A stretch of DNA of 64,000 nt from Berkiella sp050247135 (GCA_050247135.1 JBFWUT010000001.1:1-64000), one strand, 5' to 3'. Counted from the first letter of the stretch, positions 25,330 to 33,936 are shown. Notes: generated by a model from the sequence alone, not told the origin. Numbers and translations: made by a program.

Positions 25330-26019
25330 ATGTTCTACCGGATTTCACTGATTTCATTAGCCATTCTATGCAGTTATCCGACAGTAAGCTTATCTGCTGA
25401 GTTAAATCCCAAGGCTGAAATTCACACCAAGCAGGATCTTCAACAGCTAGTTTCGCAAGCGAATAAAGGTAATACCGCAGCGCTAGTCAAGCTAGGTGAT
25501 CATTATTACTCAGGTCGTAAAGTGAATCATAACTTAACTAAAGCGATTCATTATTATCAAAAGGCCAGTCAATTGGGTGATCCTCTAGCAGATTATCGCT
25601 TAGGAGGATTATATAGTAAGGGCAAAGGGGTAGAAAAAAGCTCCAAAACTGCGTTTGAATACTATGAAAAAGCAGCCAACAAAGGCTTGGTTGCTGCACA
25701 AATGCGAATGGCCTTTATGTACGACAAAGGCGCAGGTGTGCCAAGGGATCAGCAAAAATCTTTAGAATGGTACCGTAAAGCGGCTATCAAAGGTCATCCT
25801 CAAGCACAATACAAATTAGGTGTGGCATTGAGCACAGGAGCTGGAACTGCGGCTAATATTCCGCAAGCAGTTGCATGGCTAGAGCGGGCAGCGAAGCAAG
25901 GTTCTCAATTAAGTAATGTTTACAAAGCCAAATTACAAGAAAAGGTAACGCCTAAAGCTTTAGCTGAAGCACGTTTGCAAATTGAGCATGAAATTCATGC
26001 ACAATTATCCCAAATTTAG
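25330..26019 (+). CDS. Exported Sel1-like repeat protein
   Basis: A 229-residue secreted protein. The signal peptide (about residues 1-23, hydrophobic core ISLISLAILC, cleavage near LSA) is followed by four Sel1-like repeats at about 48-83, 84-119, 120-155 and 156-191 with the LGxxYxxGxGV pattern. Such proteins act as protein-binding scaffolds; in Legionella some affect host-cell entry (LpnE, EnhC). An in-frame ATG at 25315 exists, but GAGGGG lies about eight bases before 25330, which also gives a normal signal peptide. The C terminus overlaps the start of hutG. Confidence 0.85.
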   Translation: MFYRISLISLAILCSYPTVSLSAELNPKAEIHTKQDLQQLVSQANKGNTAALVKLGDHYYSGRKVNHNLTKAIHYYQKASQLGDPLADYRLGGLYSKGKGVEKSSKTAFEYYEKAANKGLVAAQMRMAFMYDKGAGVPRDQQKSLEWYRKAAIKGHPQAQYKLGVALSTGAGTAANIPQAVAWLERAAKQGSQLSNVYKAKLQEKVTPKALAEARLQIEHEIHAQLSQI

Positions 26020-27019
26020 CAAATTAGATTATACAAAACCCGATCCAGCGAATTGGCAGGGGCGAACTGATAATGGCGATGCACTCGCGCGTTTTTTTCA
26101 GATTGCCCAATGTCAAAGTCTTGATTCTTTCATTGCCAGTGGATCTTCTGTTTCTGCGCCGACAATTACTTTGCTGGGATTTTCCTGTGACGAAGGCGTT
26201 CGCCGTAATCAAGGACGAGTTGGTGCAGAAAAAGCACCCTCTAAGTTGCGACAGGCACTTGCTAACTTGCCTTTGCATGAAAAAGCCCGTCAAATAAAGT
26301 TGCTTGATGTCGGCGATATCAAATGCCCAACCGGCTCTGTCGATAATTTGGAAAACGCGCAAATTCACTTGGGACACGCTGTTGACGCTTTGCTGAATAA
26401 AAAAACTTTCCCTCTCATCTTAGGGGGAGGGCATGAAACGGCATGGGGGCATTATTTAGGTCTTCATAAACATTTGCCATCGAATATGGCCATTATTAAC
26501 TTTGATGCCCATTTTGACATGCGTCCCTTATTGCCCAATCAGCAAGGTTCTTCAGGAACGCCTTTTTTACAGATTGCTGAATATAGAAAAGCACAACAAT
26601 TATCCTTTGATTATTATTGTTTAGGAATAAAACAAAGTAGCAATACTCAAGCTCTTTTTGATACTGCGAGTGCTTGGAATGTGAAATATCTTACCTGTGA
26701 CCAAATGTATCAAAGTGCGGACAACGCTACTCATTTTATTCAAAAAATCATAGATACACATGATGCCCTTTATCTGAGTGTGTGTTTAGATGTCTTTGCG
26801 GCGGCCTTTGCTCCTGGTGTTAGTGCCTGCTCCCCTTATGGATTAGCGCCTTGGCAAGTACTGCCTCTCTTAAAACAATTAGCTGTATCAAAAAAAGTTA
26901 TCGCATTCGATGTGGTTGAATTAGCGCCCATTTACGACAAGGATGATCTCACTGCTAAGCTTGGGGCACAATGTATTGCGGAGTTCTTATACCACTATGA
27001 ACCTTTCCATTTGGCATGA
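25988..27019 (+). CDS. hutG: Formimidoylglutamase HutG
   Basis: Last step of histidine degradation: hydrolyses N-formimidoylglutamate to glutamate and formamide. It belongs to the manganese ureohydrolase (arginase) family: GGGHETAWGH, NFDAHFDMRP and CLDVFAAAFAPGVSA are visible, and WQGRTD near the N terminus is typical of HutG. In the last motif the first acidic residue of the usual D-x-D is Cys266, with Asp268 kept. The start is uncertain: TTG 25982, ATG 25988 and ATG 25997 are all in frame within the Sel1 gene end. First gene of hutG-I-U-H. Confidence 0.88.
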   Translation: MKFMHNYPKFSKLDYTKPDPANWQGRTDNGDALARFFQIAQCQSLDSFIASGSSVSAPTITLLGFSCDEGVRRNQGRVGAEKAPSKLRQALANLPLHEKARQIKLLDVGDIKCPTGSVDNLENAQIHLGHAVDALLNKKTFPLILGGGHETAWGHYLGLHKHLPSNMAIINFDAHFDMRPLLPNQQGSSGTPFLQIAEYRKAQQLSFDYYCLGIKQSSNTQALFDTASAWNVKYLTCDQMYQSADNATHFIQKIIDTHDALYLSVCLDVFAAAFAPGVSACSPYGLAPWQVLPLLKQLAVSKKVIAFDVVELAPIYDKDDLTAKLGAQCIAEFLYHYEPFHLA

Positions 27020-28193
27020 TGCCTGTTTGGTTACAATGGATCCTCAGCATGACTATGGTGTTGTGGAAAACGGCGCTCTAGTCATAGATCAGGACAAGAT
27101 TCTCTGGGTAGGTAAAGAAGCTGCTTTACCAGATGAATACACCCAAAAAGCTGATTTCTATTCCGCTAAAGGTGGCTATATTACGCCTGGCTTAATTGAT
27201 TGCCACACCCACTTGGTCTATGCAGGCTCTCGAGTTTTAGATTTTGAACAACGTTTAAAAGGCGACCAAGGACCTGGGATTTTAGCAACAGTGAACGCTA
27301 CCCGTGAAGCTAGTTTTGCCCACCTTTATGAAGTCTCCAGCCGGCGGCTACAAGCTATGCTTAAAAAAGGCGTTACCACGGTCGAGATCAAGTCAGGGTA
27401 TGGGCTAGATCTGGAAACGGAACGAAAAATGCTACAAGTGGCTAGAAGCCTTTCGGAAAACTATCCAGTCGATATCCAAACGACATTTTTAGGCGCACAT
27501 GTTTTGCCCGATGAGTTTTCTAGCAAAACAGAATATATCCATTACCTGATTGAAAAAGTATTGCCGGTATTACTGCACGAAGGTTTAGTAGACGCAGTTG
27601 ATGGCTTTTGTGAACAAAGTGCATTCAGTTCTAAGGAACTTGCGCCTTTATTTGAATTTGCTACGAAAAAAGAGTTGCCTATTAAGATTCATGCCGAGCA
27701 ACTATCCAATGGCGAAGGTGCTTCACTAGCTTTGCAATTTAAGGCCGTGAGCGCCGATCATCTAGAACATTTGGATGAAAAAGGCGCACAGCATCTTAAA
27801 GCTTCAGGGAGTGTCGCCGTCTTATTACCAGGTGCGTGTTATTTTTTGCAGCAACAACAAAAGCCGCCAGTTGACCTATTGAGAAAATATGATATTCCCA
27901 TGGCCTTATCAACCGATTGTAACCCGGGAACTTCTCCGACCACCTCGTTATTGTTGATGTTGAATATGGGATGTTTACTATTTGGCCTGTCACCACTAGA
28001 AGCGCTGCAAGGTGTTACAAAGCATGCCGCCAGAGCCATGAATATGGGGCATATCAAGGGACAATTAGCGGTGGGATTTATGGCCGATTTTGCAGTTTGG
28101 GATATTCAATCACCGGCCGAGCTTTGTTATTCTTTTGGTGAAAGCGTCTGCAAAACCGTGGTCAAAAATGGAAAAGTGATTTATGCAGAATAA
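26997..28193 (+). CDS. hutI: Imidazolonepropionase HutI
   Basis: Third step of histidine degradation: opens imidazolone-5-propionate to N-formimidoylglutamate. Amidohydrolase motifs are clear: GLIDCHTHLVYAGSR, TTVEIKSGYGLD, KIHAEQLSN and STDCNPGTSP. The frame extends to 26943, but the ATG at 26997 gives the usual N terminus (398 residues) and a short overlap with hutG. The stop overlaps the hutU start by 11 bases, so translation is probably coupled. Confidence 0.95.
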   Translation: MNLSIWHDACLVTMDPQHDYGVVENGALVIDQDKILWVGKEAALPDEYTQKADFYSAKGGYITPGLIDCHTHLVYAGSRVLDFEQRLKGDQGPGILATVNATREASFAHLYEVSSRRLQAMLKKGVTTVEIKSGYGLDLETERKMLQVARSLSENYPVDIQTTFLGAHVLPDEFSSKTEYIHYLIEKVLPVLLHEGLVDAVDGFCEQSAFSSKELAPLFEFATKKELPIKIHAEQLSNGEGASLALQFKAVSADHLEHLDEKGAQHLKASGSVAVLLPGACYFLQQQQKPPVDLLRKYDIPMALSTDCNPGTSPTTSLLLMLNMGCLLFGLSPLEALQGVTKHAARAMNMGHIKGQLAVGFMADFAVWDIQSPAELCYSFGESVCKTVVKNGKVIYAE

Positions 28194-29856
28194 TCGTTTT
28201 GATCCTAATCGCAACATCAAAGCTACCCATGGCAACATTCTGAGTGCCAAAAGTTGGCAAACCGAAGCAGCATTGCGTTTGTTAATGAACAACTTAGATA
28301 GTGAGGTGGCAGAAGATCCCAGCCGATTGATTGTTTATGGTGGGATTGCAAGGGCTGCACGTAATTGGGAATGTTTTGATAAACTTGTAGAAGTTTTATT
28401 ACGTTTGGAAAATGATGAAACACTACTTGTTCAATCAGGAAAGCCTGTAGGTGTTTTAAAAACGCATCATCATGCGCCGCGTGTGTTAATTGCTAATTCT
28501 AATATTGTCCCAGCATTTGCAACTTGGGACACATTTAATGAATTAGATCAAAAGGGTCTTATGATGTATGGCCAAATGACAGCTGGTTCTTGGATTTATA
28601 TTGGTTCACAAGGGATTATTCAAGGCACCTATGAAACATTTGTCCAAGCGTTAAAAAAGCATTATGCGAATGATGTCAAGCCACGCTGGGTATTAACTGC
28701 AGGCCTTGGAGGTATGGGAGGGGCGCAGCCTTTAGCTGCCAAGATGGCAGGATTATCATCACTGATAGTAGAGTATGATCCAAAACGCATTGAGCGTCGT
28801 TTACAAAATCACTATCTTGATGTGGCATGTCATACTTTAGATGAAGCTTTAAATCACATAACACAAGCTAAGCAAAATCATAAGGCTGTTTCAGTAGGGC
28901 TTTTGGGTAATGCTGCTGTTATTTATCCCGAATTAGTAAAAAGAGGCATTCAGCCTGATTTTGTCACTGACCAAACCAGTGCTCATGACCCTTTAAATGG
29001 ATATTATCCACCCCAGTGGACTATTGAAGAATGTCAGCAAAAAAGAATAAGCGATCCACAAAGTGTTATTCTTGCAGCAAAAGAGGCGATAGCTGTAGAA
29101 GTCAAAGCTATGTTAGCGTTTGCAAATCAAGGTATTCCGACTTTTGATTACGGCAATAACATCCGTCAAATGGCTTTTGATATGGGTGTAAAAGAGGCTT
29201 TCACTTTTCCAGGTTTTGTGCCAGCTTATGTTCGACCTTTGTTTTGTGAGGGTAAAGGCCCTTTTCGTTGGGTGGCATTATCGGGTGATCCACAGGATAT
29301 ATTTAAAACCGATGAAAAGGTCAAAGAGATCATTGCAGATGATCCTCATCTACACCACTGGTTAAGTATGGCAAGACAGATCCCTTTTCAAGGCTTGCCT
29401 GCACGAATTTGTTGGGTAGGTCTTGGTATGCGTGCGAAATTGGGGCTTGCTTTTAACGACATGGTTAAGAAGGGAGAACTTAAAGCGCCTATAGTGATTG
29501 GTCGTGATCATTTAGATTCAGGTTCTGTTGCCAGCCCCAGACGTGAAACCGAGAGCATGCAGGATGGTTCGGATGTGGTGTCTGATTGGCCGATTTTAAA
29601 TGCACTACTGAATTGTGCAAGCGGTGCTACTTGGGTCAGTTTTCATCATGGCGGTGGGGTTGGCATGGGATACTCTCAGCACGCAGGGATGGTGATTGTG
29701 GCCGATGGTACACAAGATGCAGCTGAGAAATTACAGCGCGTTTTGACCAATGATCCTGCGATTGGTGTAATGAGGCATGTTGATGCAGGATATACATTAG
29801 CCAAAGACTGCGCAAATCATTTTAATTTAGATATACCGATGCTTGGGAATAAATGA
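28183..29856 (+). CDS. hutU: Urocanate hydratase
   Basis: Second step of histidine degradation: hydrates urocanate to imidazolonepropionate using tightly bound NAD+. The 557-residue protein has the conserved NAD-binding region TAGLGGMGGAQPLA near residue 175 and the C-terminal blocks ARICWVGLGMR (with the expected active-site cysteine) and HHGGGVGMGYSQHAG. Length matches the family. It overlaps both hutI and hutH. Confidence 0.97.
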   Translation: MQNNRFDPNRNIKATHGNILSAKSWQTEAALRLLMNNLDSEVAEDPSRLIVYGGIARAARNWECFDKLVEVLLRLENDETLLVQSGKPVGVLKTHHHAPRVLIANSNIVPAFATWDTFNELDQKGLMMYGQMTAGSWIYIGSQGIIQGTYETFVQALKKHYANDVKPRWVLTAGLGGMGGAQPLAAKMAGLSSLIVEYDPKRIERRLQNHYLDVACHTLDEALNHITQAKQNHKAVSVGLLGNAAVIYPELVKRGIQPDFVTDQTSAHDPLNGYYPPQWTIEECQQKRISDPQSVILAAKEAIAVEVKAMLAFANQGIPTFDYGNNIRQMAFDMGVKEAFTFPGFVPAYVRPLFCEGKGPFRWVALSGDPQDIFKTDEKVKEIIADDPHLHHWLSMARQIPFQGLPARICWVGLGMRAKLGLAFNDMVKKGELKAPIVIGRDHLDSGSVASPRRETESMQDGSDVVSDWPILNALLNCASGATWVSFHHGGGVGMGYSQHAGMVIVADGTQDAAEKLQRVLTNDPAIGVMRHVDAGYTLAKDCANHFNLDIPMLGNK

Positions 29857-31382
29857 TGGAGCAGCTCATTGTTAAAGCAGGCCAACTTTCTTTAGCCGAT
29901 CTCAAAAAAATCTATACGACTGATTGTCAATTATCACTTGATGAAGCTTCAAAATCGGCAGTATTGGCGGCAAACAAAGTTGTTAATGACTATGTCACGT
30001 CAGGCAAAATGGCATATGGTATTAATACCGGTTTTGGAAAATTAGCAAATGTGATGATACCAGAGCAAAAACTGTCACAATTGCAAAGAAATCTCGTTTT
30101 GTCACATGCCTGTGGTGTGGGAGCGTTAATAGACTCACCCACGGTGCGGATGATTTTACTGTTAAAGATCAATGCACTAATGCAGGGATTTTCTGGGGTG
30201 AGTTGGGAGCTTATTGAAAGGTTGACCACTTTTTTTAATACCCCCATTTATCCTTGCATACCTGTGAAAGGTTCTGTGGGTGCCTCAGGCGATCTCGCCC
30301 CGTTAGCGCATGTTGCGCTTGCCGTGATAGGTGAGGGTGATGTGCTTTATCAAGATAAAGTTCAGAGTGCAAAAGCAGTTTTACAAAAAGTTGGATTAAA
30401 TTCATTTTCTTTATCGCCAAAAGAAGGCTTAGCTTTATTAAATGGCACGCAAGTTTCCACAGCACTTTTGCTGCGTGCGATGATTCGTGCAGAGCAATTA
30501 ATAGATGCTACAATTGTTGCTGGCGCCTTATCGATGTCCGCAACGCAAGCTGACTTGCATCCTTTAGATCATCGTATCCATGATTTGCGTGGCTTAACAG
30601 GTCAAACGGAAATAGCTAACATATTATCGTTGTTATTAGGTAAGGATTCTAAAGAAAATAAAGGTTTAACGACCGTTCAAGATCCTTATTCATTGCGTTG
30701 TCAACCACAAGTTTTGGGTGCTTGCGTCATGCAAATGCGTTACGTTAGTAGTGTGTTGCATGCAGAAATAAATGCAGTAACCGATAACCCTTTAGTATTT
30801 GCCAAAACCCATGAGATTATTTCAGGCGGAAATTTTCACGCACAAGCCATCGCATTGGCAGCAGATTCACTAGCTACTGCCATTGCTACAATAGCAACCA
30901 TTGCAGAAAGAAGAATAGCGTTATTACTAGATCCTCAGTTTTCAAGGTTACCTGCTTTTTTAGTTGAAGCCAGTGGTGAAAATTCAGGGTTTATGATTGC
31001 GCAAGTGACGGCTGCGGCGTTGACCAGTGAAAATAAAGTGTTAGCGCATCCTGCCAGTGTTGATTCTATTCCAACTTCAATGAATCAAGAAGATCATGTT
31101 AGCATGGCAACTTTTGCCGCGAGGCGTTTAGATGAAATGATCGATAATAGTATGACAGTGGTCGCTATTGAATTGTTGGCTGCCTGCCAAGGGTTGGATC
31201 TCTTAAAACAAAAACCCGCTACTCTGCATTTAAAAAAGTTTTATGATAAAATCCGAGCAGTCGTTCCCTTTTACGATGTTGATAGGTACTTTGCACCTGA
31301 TATAACAAAAGTTAAAGGGATGATTGAAATGCGAGAGTTTGCTTTACCCAAACAGGTAAGCAATCGTTGTTTAGTGTTTTAA
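29853..31382 (+). CDS. hutH: Histidine ammonia-lyase
   Basis: First step of histidine degradation: removes ammonia from histidine to give urocanate. The self-made MIO cofactor arises from Ala144-Ser145-Gly146 in GSVGASGDLAPLAH. Tyr55 in MAYGINTGFG is the conserved catalytic tyrosine region. The 509-residue length is normal. The start overlaps the hutU stop, and a microcin-like gene follows 15 bases after the stop. No HutC repressor is present in the window, so how the operon senses urocanate is unknown. Confidence 0.97.
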   Translation: MMEQLIVKAGQLSLADLKKIYTTDCQLSLDEASKSAVLAANKVVNDYVTSGKMAYGINTGFGKLANVMIPEQKLSQLQRNLVLSHACGVGALIDSPTVRMILLLKINALMQGFSGVSWELIERLTTFFNTPIYPCIPVKGSVGASGDLAPLAHVALAVIGEGDVLYQDKVQSAKAVLQKVGLNSFSLSPKEGLALLNGTQVSTALLLRAMIRAEQLIDATIVAGALSMSATQADLHPLDHRIHDLRGLTGQTEIANILSLLLGKDSKENKGLTTVQDPYSLRCQPQVLGACVMQMRYVSSVLHAEINAVTDNPLVFAKTHEIISGGNFHAQAIALAADSLATAIATIATIAERRIALLLDPQFSRLPAFLVEASGENSGFMIAQVTAAALTSENKVLAHPASVDSIPTSMNQEDHVSMATFAARRLDEMIDNSMTVVAIELLAACQGLDLLKQKPATLHLKKFYDKIRAVVPFYDVDRYFAPDITKVKGMIEMREFALPKQVSNRCLVF

Positions 31383-31397
31383 CAAGAGGTAGTAATT

Positions 31398-31649
31398 ATG
31401 CGCGAACTTGCTATGAATGAAATCCATCAAATTGCTGGTGGAGATTTTATCAAAGATGTGACAGGGATTTACAATGATGGTCTTAGCGGCCAATCATTAA
31501 CAGTTGGCGTCCTTTCATTAAGTACCGGTGTGTTACTGGGTAGTTTGATGCCCAAGTTTGCACCTATTTGTGCGATTGGTGCACTCATCGCTTACGCCAT
31601 TTACGATGCTCAACAAGTGAATAGCACTGTGCAAGTTAAAGCTGCATAA
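31398..31649 (+). CDS. Putative class II microcin/bacteriocin precursor with double-glycine leader
   Basis: An 83-residue peptide. Residues 1-15 (MRELAMNEIHQIAGG) match the double-glycine leader type and resemble the colicin V leader MRTLTLNELDSVSGG. Cleavage after Gly15 would release a 68-residue core with two hydrophobic, Gly-rich stretches (about 34-50 and 54-69) and one Cys. AGAGGT lies before the ATG. It is the last gene of the hut transcript, closed by a strong terminator. Processing needs a C39-peptidase ABC exporter, which is not in this window, and no immunity gene is obvious. It could also be a non-toxic GG-leader signal peptide. Family call is inference from the leader. Confidence 0.65.
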   Translation: MRELAMNEIHQIAGGDFIKDVTGIYNDGLSGQSLTVGVLSLSTGVLLGSLMPKFAPICAIGALIAYAIYDAQQVNSTVQVKAA

Positions 31650-31661
31650 GTAAACGTAAAC

Positions 31662-31693
31662 AAAAAAATCGCGCTAGTGGCGCGATTTTTTTT
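31662..31693. terminator. Bidirectional terminator, hut operon and convergent small gene
   Basis: Stem arms 31662-31674 and 31680-31692 (core ATCGCGC/GCGCGAT, loop TAGTG) with a T run to 31693. The left A run provides a T run on the minus strand, so it can also end the small gene at 31705-31890. Confidence 0.9.
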
Positions 31694-31704
31694 GAGAGAA
31701 TGCT

Positions 31705-31890
31705 TTATGGGCGATTTGATTTTTTGTGAGTTAGAGAAACGTCATCTCTTGCAACGCGATCCAACACTTCATTCAGACTAAGCGTGAAGCTGCACTGGGC
31801 TCTGCTATCAATCACAATGCGATCCGGAACGATACTGGTATTAGATGCTTTGGCAAGTCTGTCTGCGCCAGGGGTAAAATGAGTAGCCAT
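31705..31890 (-). CDS. Orphan small protein (61 aa)
   Basis: A 61-residue soluble-looking protein that I do not recognise. An AGGA ribosome site lies about nine bases before the ATG, and the shared terminator at 31662-31693 follows its stop, both of which support a real gene. It has a central segment of alternating hydrophobic residues (SIVPDRIVI) and one Cys, and a basic C terminus. It is the first of four small minus-strand genes in 31.7-32.9 kb. Confidence 0.5.
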   Translation of the reverse strand: MATHFTPGADRLAKASNTSIVPDRIVIDSRAQCSFTLSLNEVLDRVARDDVSLTHKKSNRP

Positions 31891-31992
31891 TAGATAAATT
31901 CCTAAACTAACTAACTTAATATGTTTGGTATCTTACCATAAAATTAAGCGTTGTAAAGGGTTCTCAATAGGATTAATGAGTGTAATTAGTCT

Positions 31993-32016
31993 AAAAAAAC
32001 CCGTTCTTAGCGGGCT
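31993..32016 (-). terminator. Terminator overlapping the end of the 85-residue orphan gene
   Basis: On the minus strand CCCG (32014-32011), a 7-base loop and CGGG (32003-32000) are followed by seven T (31999-31993). The TAA stop codon of the gene (32009-32007) lies inside the loop, so the terminator overlaps the coding end. Confidence 0.65.
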
Positions 32017-32264
32017 TTAGGAGGTTCGGACTTAGCGGATTGTGTTGTTCTGGCCTCTTGCGCTTGGCGGGCGGCAGCTTCTTCTGACACAGAGGGACTT
32101 AACTTATCAGGAACCTTAGCAGTGGCTTTTTGCCCTTCTTTAATCCACGCAGCATCTTGTGCGGGATCTACTTTTGATACAGAGGCTGCTTTAGCTAGCG
32201 TGTGATTTATAAATTTCACCATGTCGGTTACGGATTCTTTTATGTGTGAAAATATCATTGCCAT
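32007..32264 (-). CDS. Orphan small protein (85 aa), Ala/Lys-rich tail
   Basis: Unrecognised. The N-terminal half (MIFSHIKESVTDMVKFINHTL) could form an amphipathic helix; the rest is rich in Ala, Lys, Glu, Ser and Pro and probably disordered. Two in-frame ATGs (32264 and 32258) are possible, with AGGT about ten bases upstream of the first. It ends in a terminator whose loop contains the stop codon, which supports it as a separate transcription unit. Confidence 0.5.
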   Translation of the reverse strand: MAMIFSHIKESVTDMVKFINHTLAKAASVSKVDPAQDAAWIKEGQKATAKVPDKLSPSVSEEAAARQAQEARTTQSAKSEPPKAR

Positions 32265-32346
32265 GACTACTACTACCTATTGGCTTTACTACTGCTTATG
32301 CAATTATACCATGCTTCAATAAAAACGGTACTTAGATATAAATTCA

Positions 32347-32616
32347 CTAAGGCTTGTTTTTACTGTCTTCTTTAATTTGTTTTACCTTCTCAACAACCGC
32401 TCTATATAAAGCTTTGAATCCACCCTCTATGACTTCAACAGCAGCAGGGATACCGTGCTTGAGCTCAATGGAGTCGGGTAGGGGCGGTTTTACACCCATA
32501 TCTTCCAGGTTTTTAATTGACTGCCGTTCCTCTTCTCGCACTGCCCTTTCATCTTTTCTGGCCGGGTCTTTACCTGGGTCACTAAAGGTCAGTGGATCTT
32601 TTTCATCGTCTACCAT
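32347..32616 (-). CDS. Orphan small charged protein (89 aa)
   Basis: Unrecognised. The first half is highly charged (Asp, Glu, Arg, Lys) and Pro-containing, probably disordered. Residues about 55-85 (HGIPAAVEVIEGGFKALYRAVVEK) could form an amphipathic helix. AGAG lies about nine bases before the ATG. Like its neighbour at 32007 it pairs a helix with a charged tail, but I see no clear sequence identity between them. Confidence 0.5.
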   Translation of the reverse strand: MVDDEKDPLTFSDPGKDPARKDERAVREEERQSIKNLEDMGVKPPLPDSIELKHGIPAAVEVIEGGFKALYRAVVEKVKQIKEDSKNKP

Positions 32617-32729
32617 GGCTTTTCTCTATGTTTGTCAACTACATATATAAGTATGACATAAAAACAAAGAGAGCAAAATGATTTAAAATATCAATAAATT
32701 CAGCAGGTTATAATAAAGGGGTGGGATAA

Positions 32730-32939
32730 TTATCGGTTTTCTGTAAACGGGGTATACGGGAATACGCCCTCTTTTTCATAGAGTCTGCCGCTGGCAACTC
32801 CTTGTTCATACAGGGCTTTAAATTTGAGGATTAAAAATTCAATGGCGGCTGCTTGTTGTCCTGCTTCGATGCGCGTTTCAATAATTCGCATCATTTGCTC
32901 TGCTTGAGATCTAAAATCTAGGACATTTAGGTCAGCCAT
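32730..32939 (-). CDS. Orphan small helical protein (69 aa)
   Basis: Unrecognised. The frame is open to 32990, but GGAGAG lies five bases before the ATG at 32939, which is the better start. Residues about 8-50 look like two amphipathic helices (RSQAEQMMRIIETRIEAG and AAIEFLILKFKALYEQG). The last third is polar with several aromatic residues. Divergent from nfuA. Confidence 0.5.
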   Translation of the reverse strand: MADLNVLDFRSQAEQMMRIIETRIEAGQQAAAIEFLILKFKALYEQGVASGRLYEKEGVFPYTPFTENR

Positions 32940-33124
32940 TAAACTCTCCGTGGCGTTGTTATGCTGGGCATCAATCCGGATGGTCCACACTTGTTATTGT
33001 CTAGTGTTCTGAGGATTATAGCAAACCCGTTCTGTATTATGCACCAGGTTTTGAAGGTCCTGCCAACATAAGTAGCATGATAAGGGCAGATTCGAGTAGA
33101 ATAACTTTATTTGCAGGAAGTTCA

Positions 33125-33724
33125 ATGAATATACCCCATATCCATGTGAGTGAGAGTGCAATAGAGCACTTTAATCATTTGATTTCAAAAGAAGAAATGC
33201 CAGGGATGGGATTACGTATCTTCTTAGATAGGCCCGGTCACCCTAAGGCTGATGTGAGTATTGCCTTTTGCCCACCGGGGGAGCACCGTGGGACTGATAT
33301 CCCGTTACCGCTTTCTGGTTTTACCCTATACATCGACAGGTCTAGTGTCGAGTACTTGGAAGGGGCCGAGATCGACTATAAGAAAGATTCACTAGGCGGA
33401 CAATTAGCAATTAGTGCACCCAACTTACGCGGAGCTAAACCCGAAGAAGATGCTTCTTTGCTCGAAAGGGTCAACTACATTCTGACCAATGAGATCAACC
33501 CAAGCTTAGCCAGCCACGGAGGTAAAGTGAGTTTGGTTGAAATCACACCTAATAATGAAGTGGTATTACGTTTTGGGGGTGGGTGTCATGGTTGTGGTAT
33601 GGCGGATGTTACGCTCAAGCAGGGTATTGAAAAAACGTTGATGTCACAGTTGCCTGAAATCATGGCAGTCATTGATGTGACGGATCATAGTATGGGTGAG
33701 AACCCTTACTACGCTACAACCTAG
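33125..33724 (+). CDS. nfuA: Fe-S biogenesis protein NfuA
   Basis: Iron-sulphur cluster carrier that delivers 4Fe-4S clusters to target enzymes. It has an N-terminal A-type carrier-like domain (about residues 1-95, with its cysteines lost as usual in NfuA) and a C-terminal Nfu domain (about 105-190) with the cluster-binding CHGC in GGGCHGCGMADVTLK. The frame extends to 33077, but AGGA six bases before the ATG at 33125 and the family N terminus favour this start (199 residues; E. coli 191). Confidence 0.93.
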   Translation: MNIPHIHVSESAIEHFNHLISKEEMPGMGLRIFLDRPGHPKADVSIAFCPPGEHRGTDIPLPLSGFTLYIDRSSVEYLEGAEIDYKKDSLGGQLAISAPNLRGAKPEEDASLLERVNYILTNEINPSLASHGGKVSLVEITPNNEVVLRFGGGCHGCGMADVTLKQGIEKTLMSQLPEIMAVIDVTDHSMGENPYYATT

Positions 33725-33738
33725 AGGGATAATGCGCC

Positions 33739-33936
33739 ATGGCTGAAAAAAAAGTAGAAACAATACAGCGAACAGGTTACGTCAGCGAGATCGATCAATT
33801 TTTGCGCGACTACGATGTAAAGCACCCGTCCTTCGGGGACTCAAGACAAAAAGAGATCCAGAAGCATCAACGAATTTTTGCTAAACGAGATGCCGCAGTA
33901 GAAGAAGAAGCATCATCAATTTGGAAAGAATTCTAA
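33739..33936 (+). CDS. Conserved-looking small protein downstream of nfuA
   Basis: A 65-residue charged protein with an AGAGGG-type ribosome site and 14 bases after the nfuA stop, so probably co-transcribed. It is predicted to be helical throughout, with the aromatic segment VSEIDQFLRDYDVKHPSF in the middle and no membrane segment. I recall similar small genes in Legionella and Coxiella but cannot confirm. A role with NfuA would be guesswork. Confidence 0.65.
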   Translation: MAEKKVETIQRTGYVSEIDQFLRDYDVKHPSFGDSRQKEIQKHQRIFAKRDAAVEEEASSIWKEF

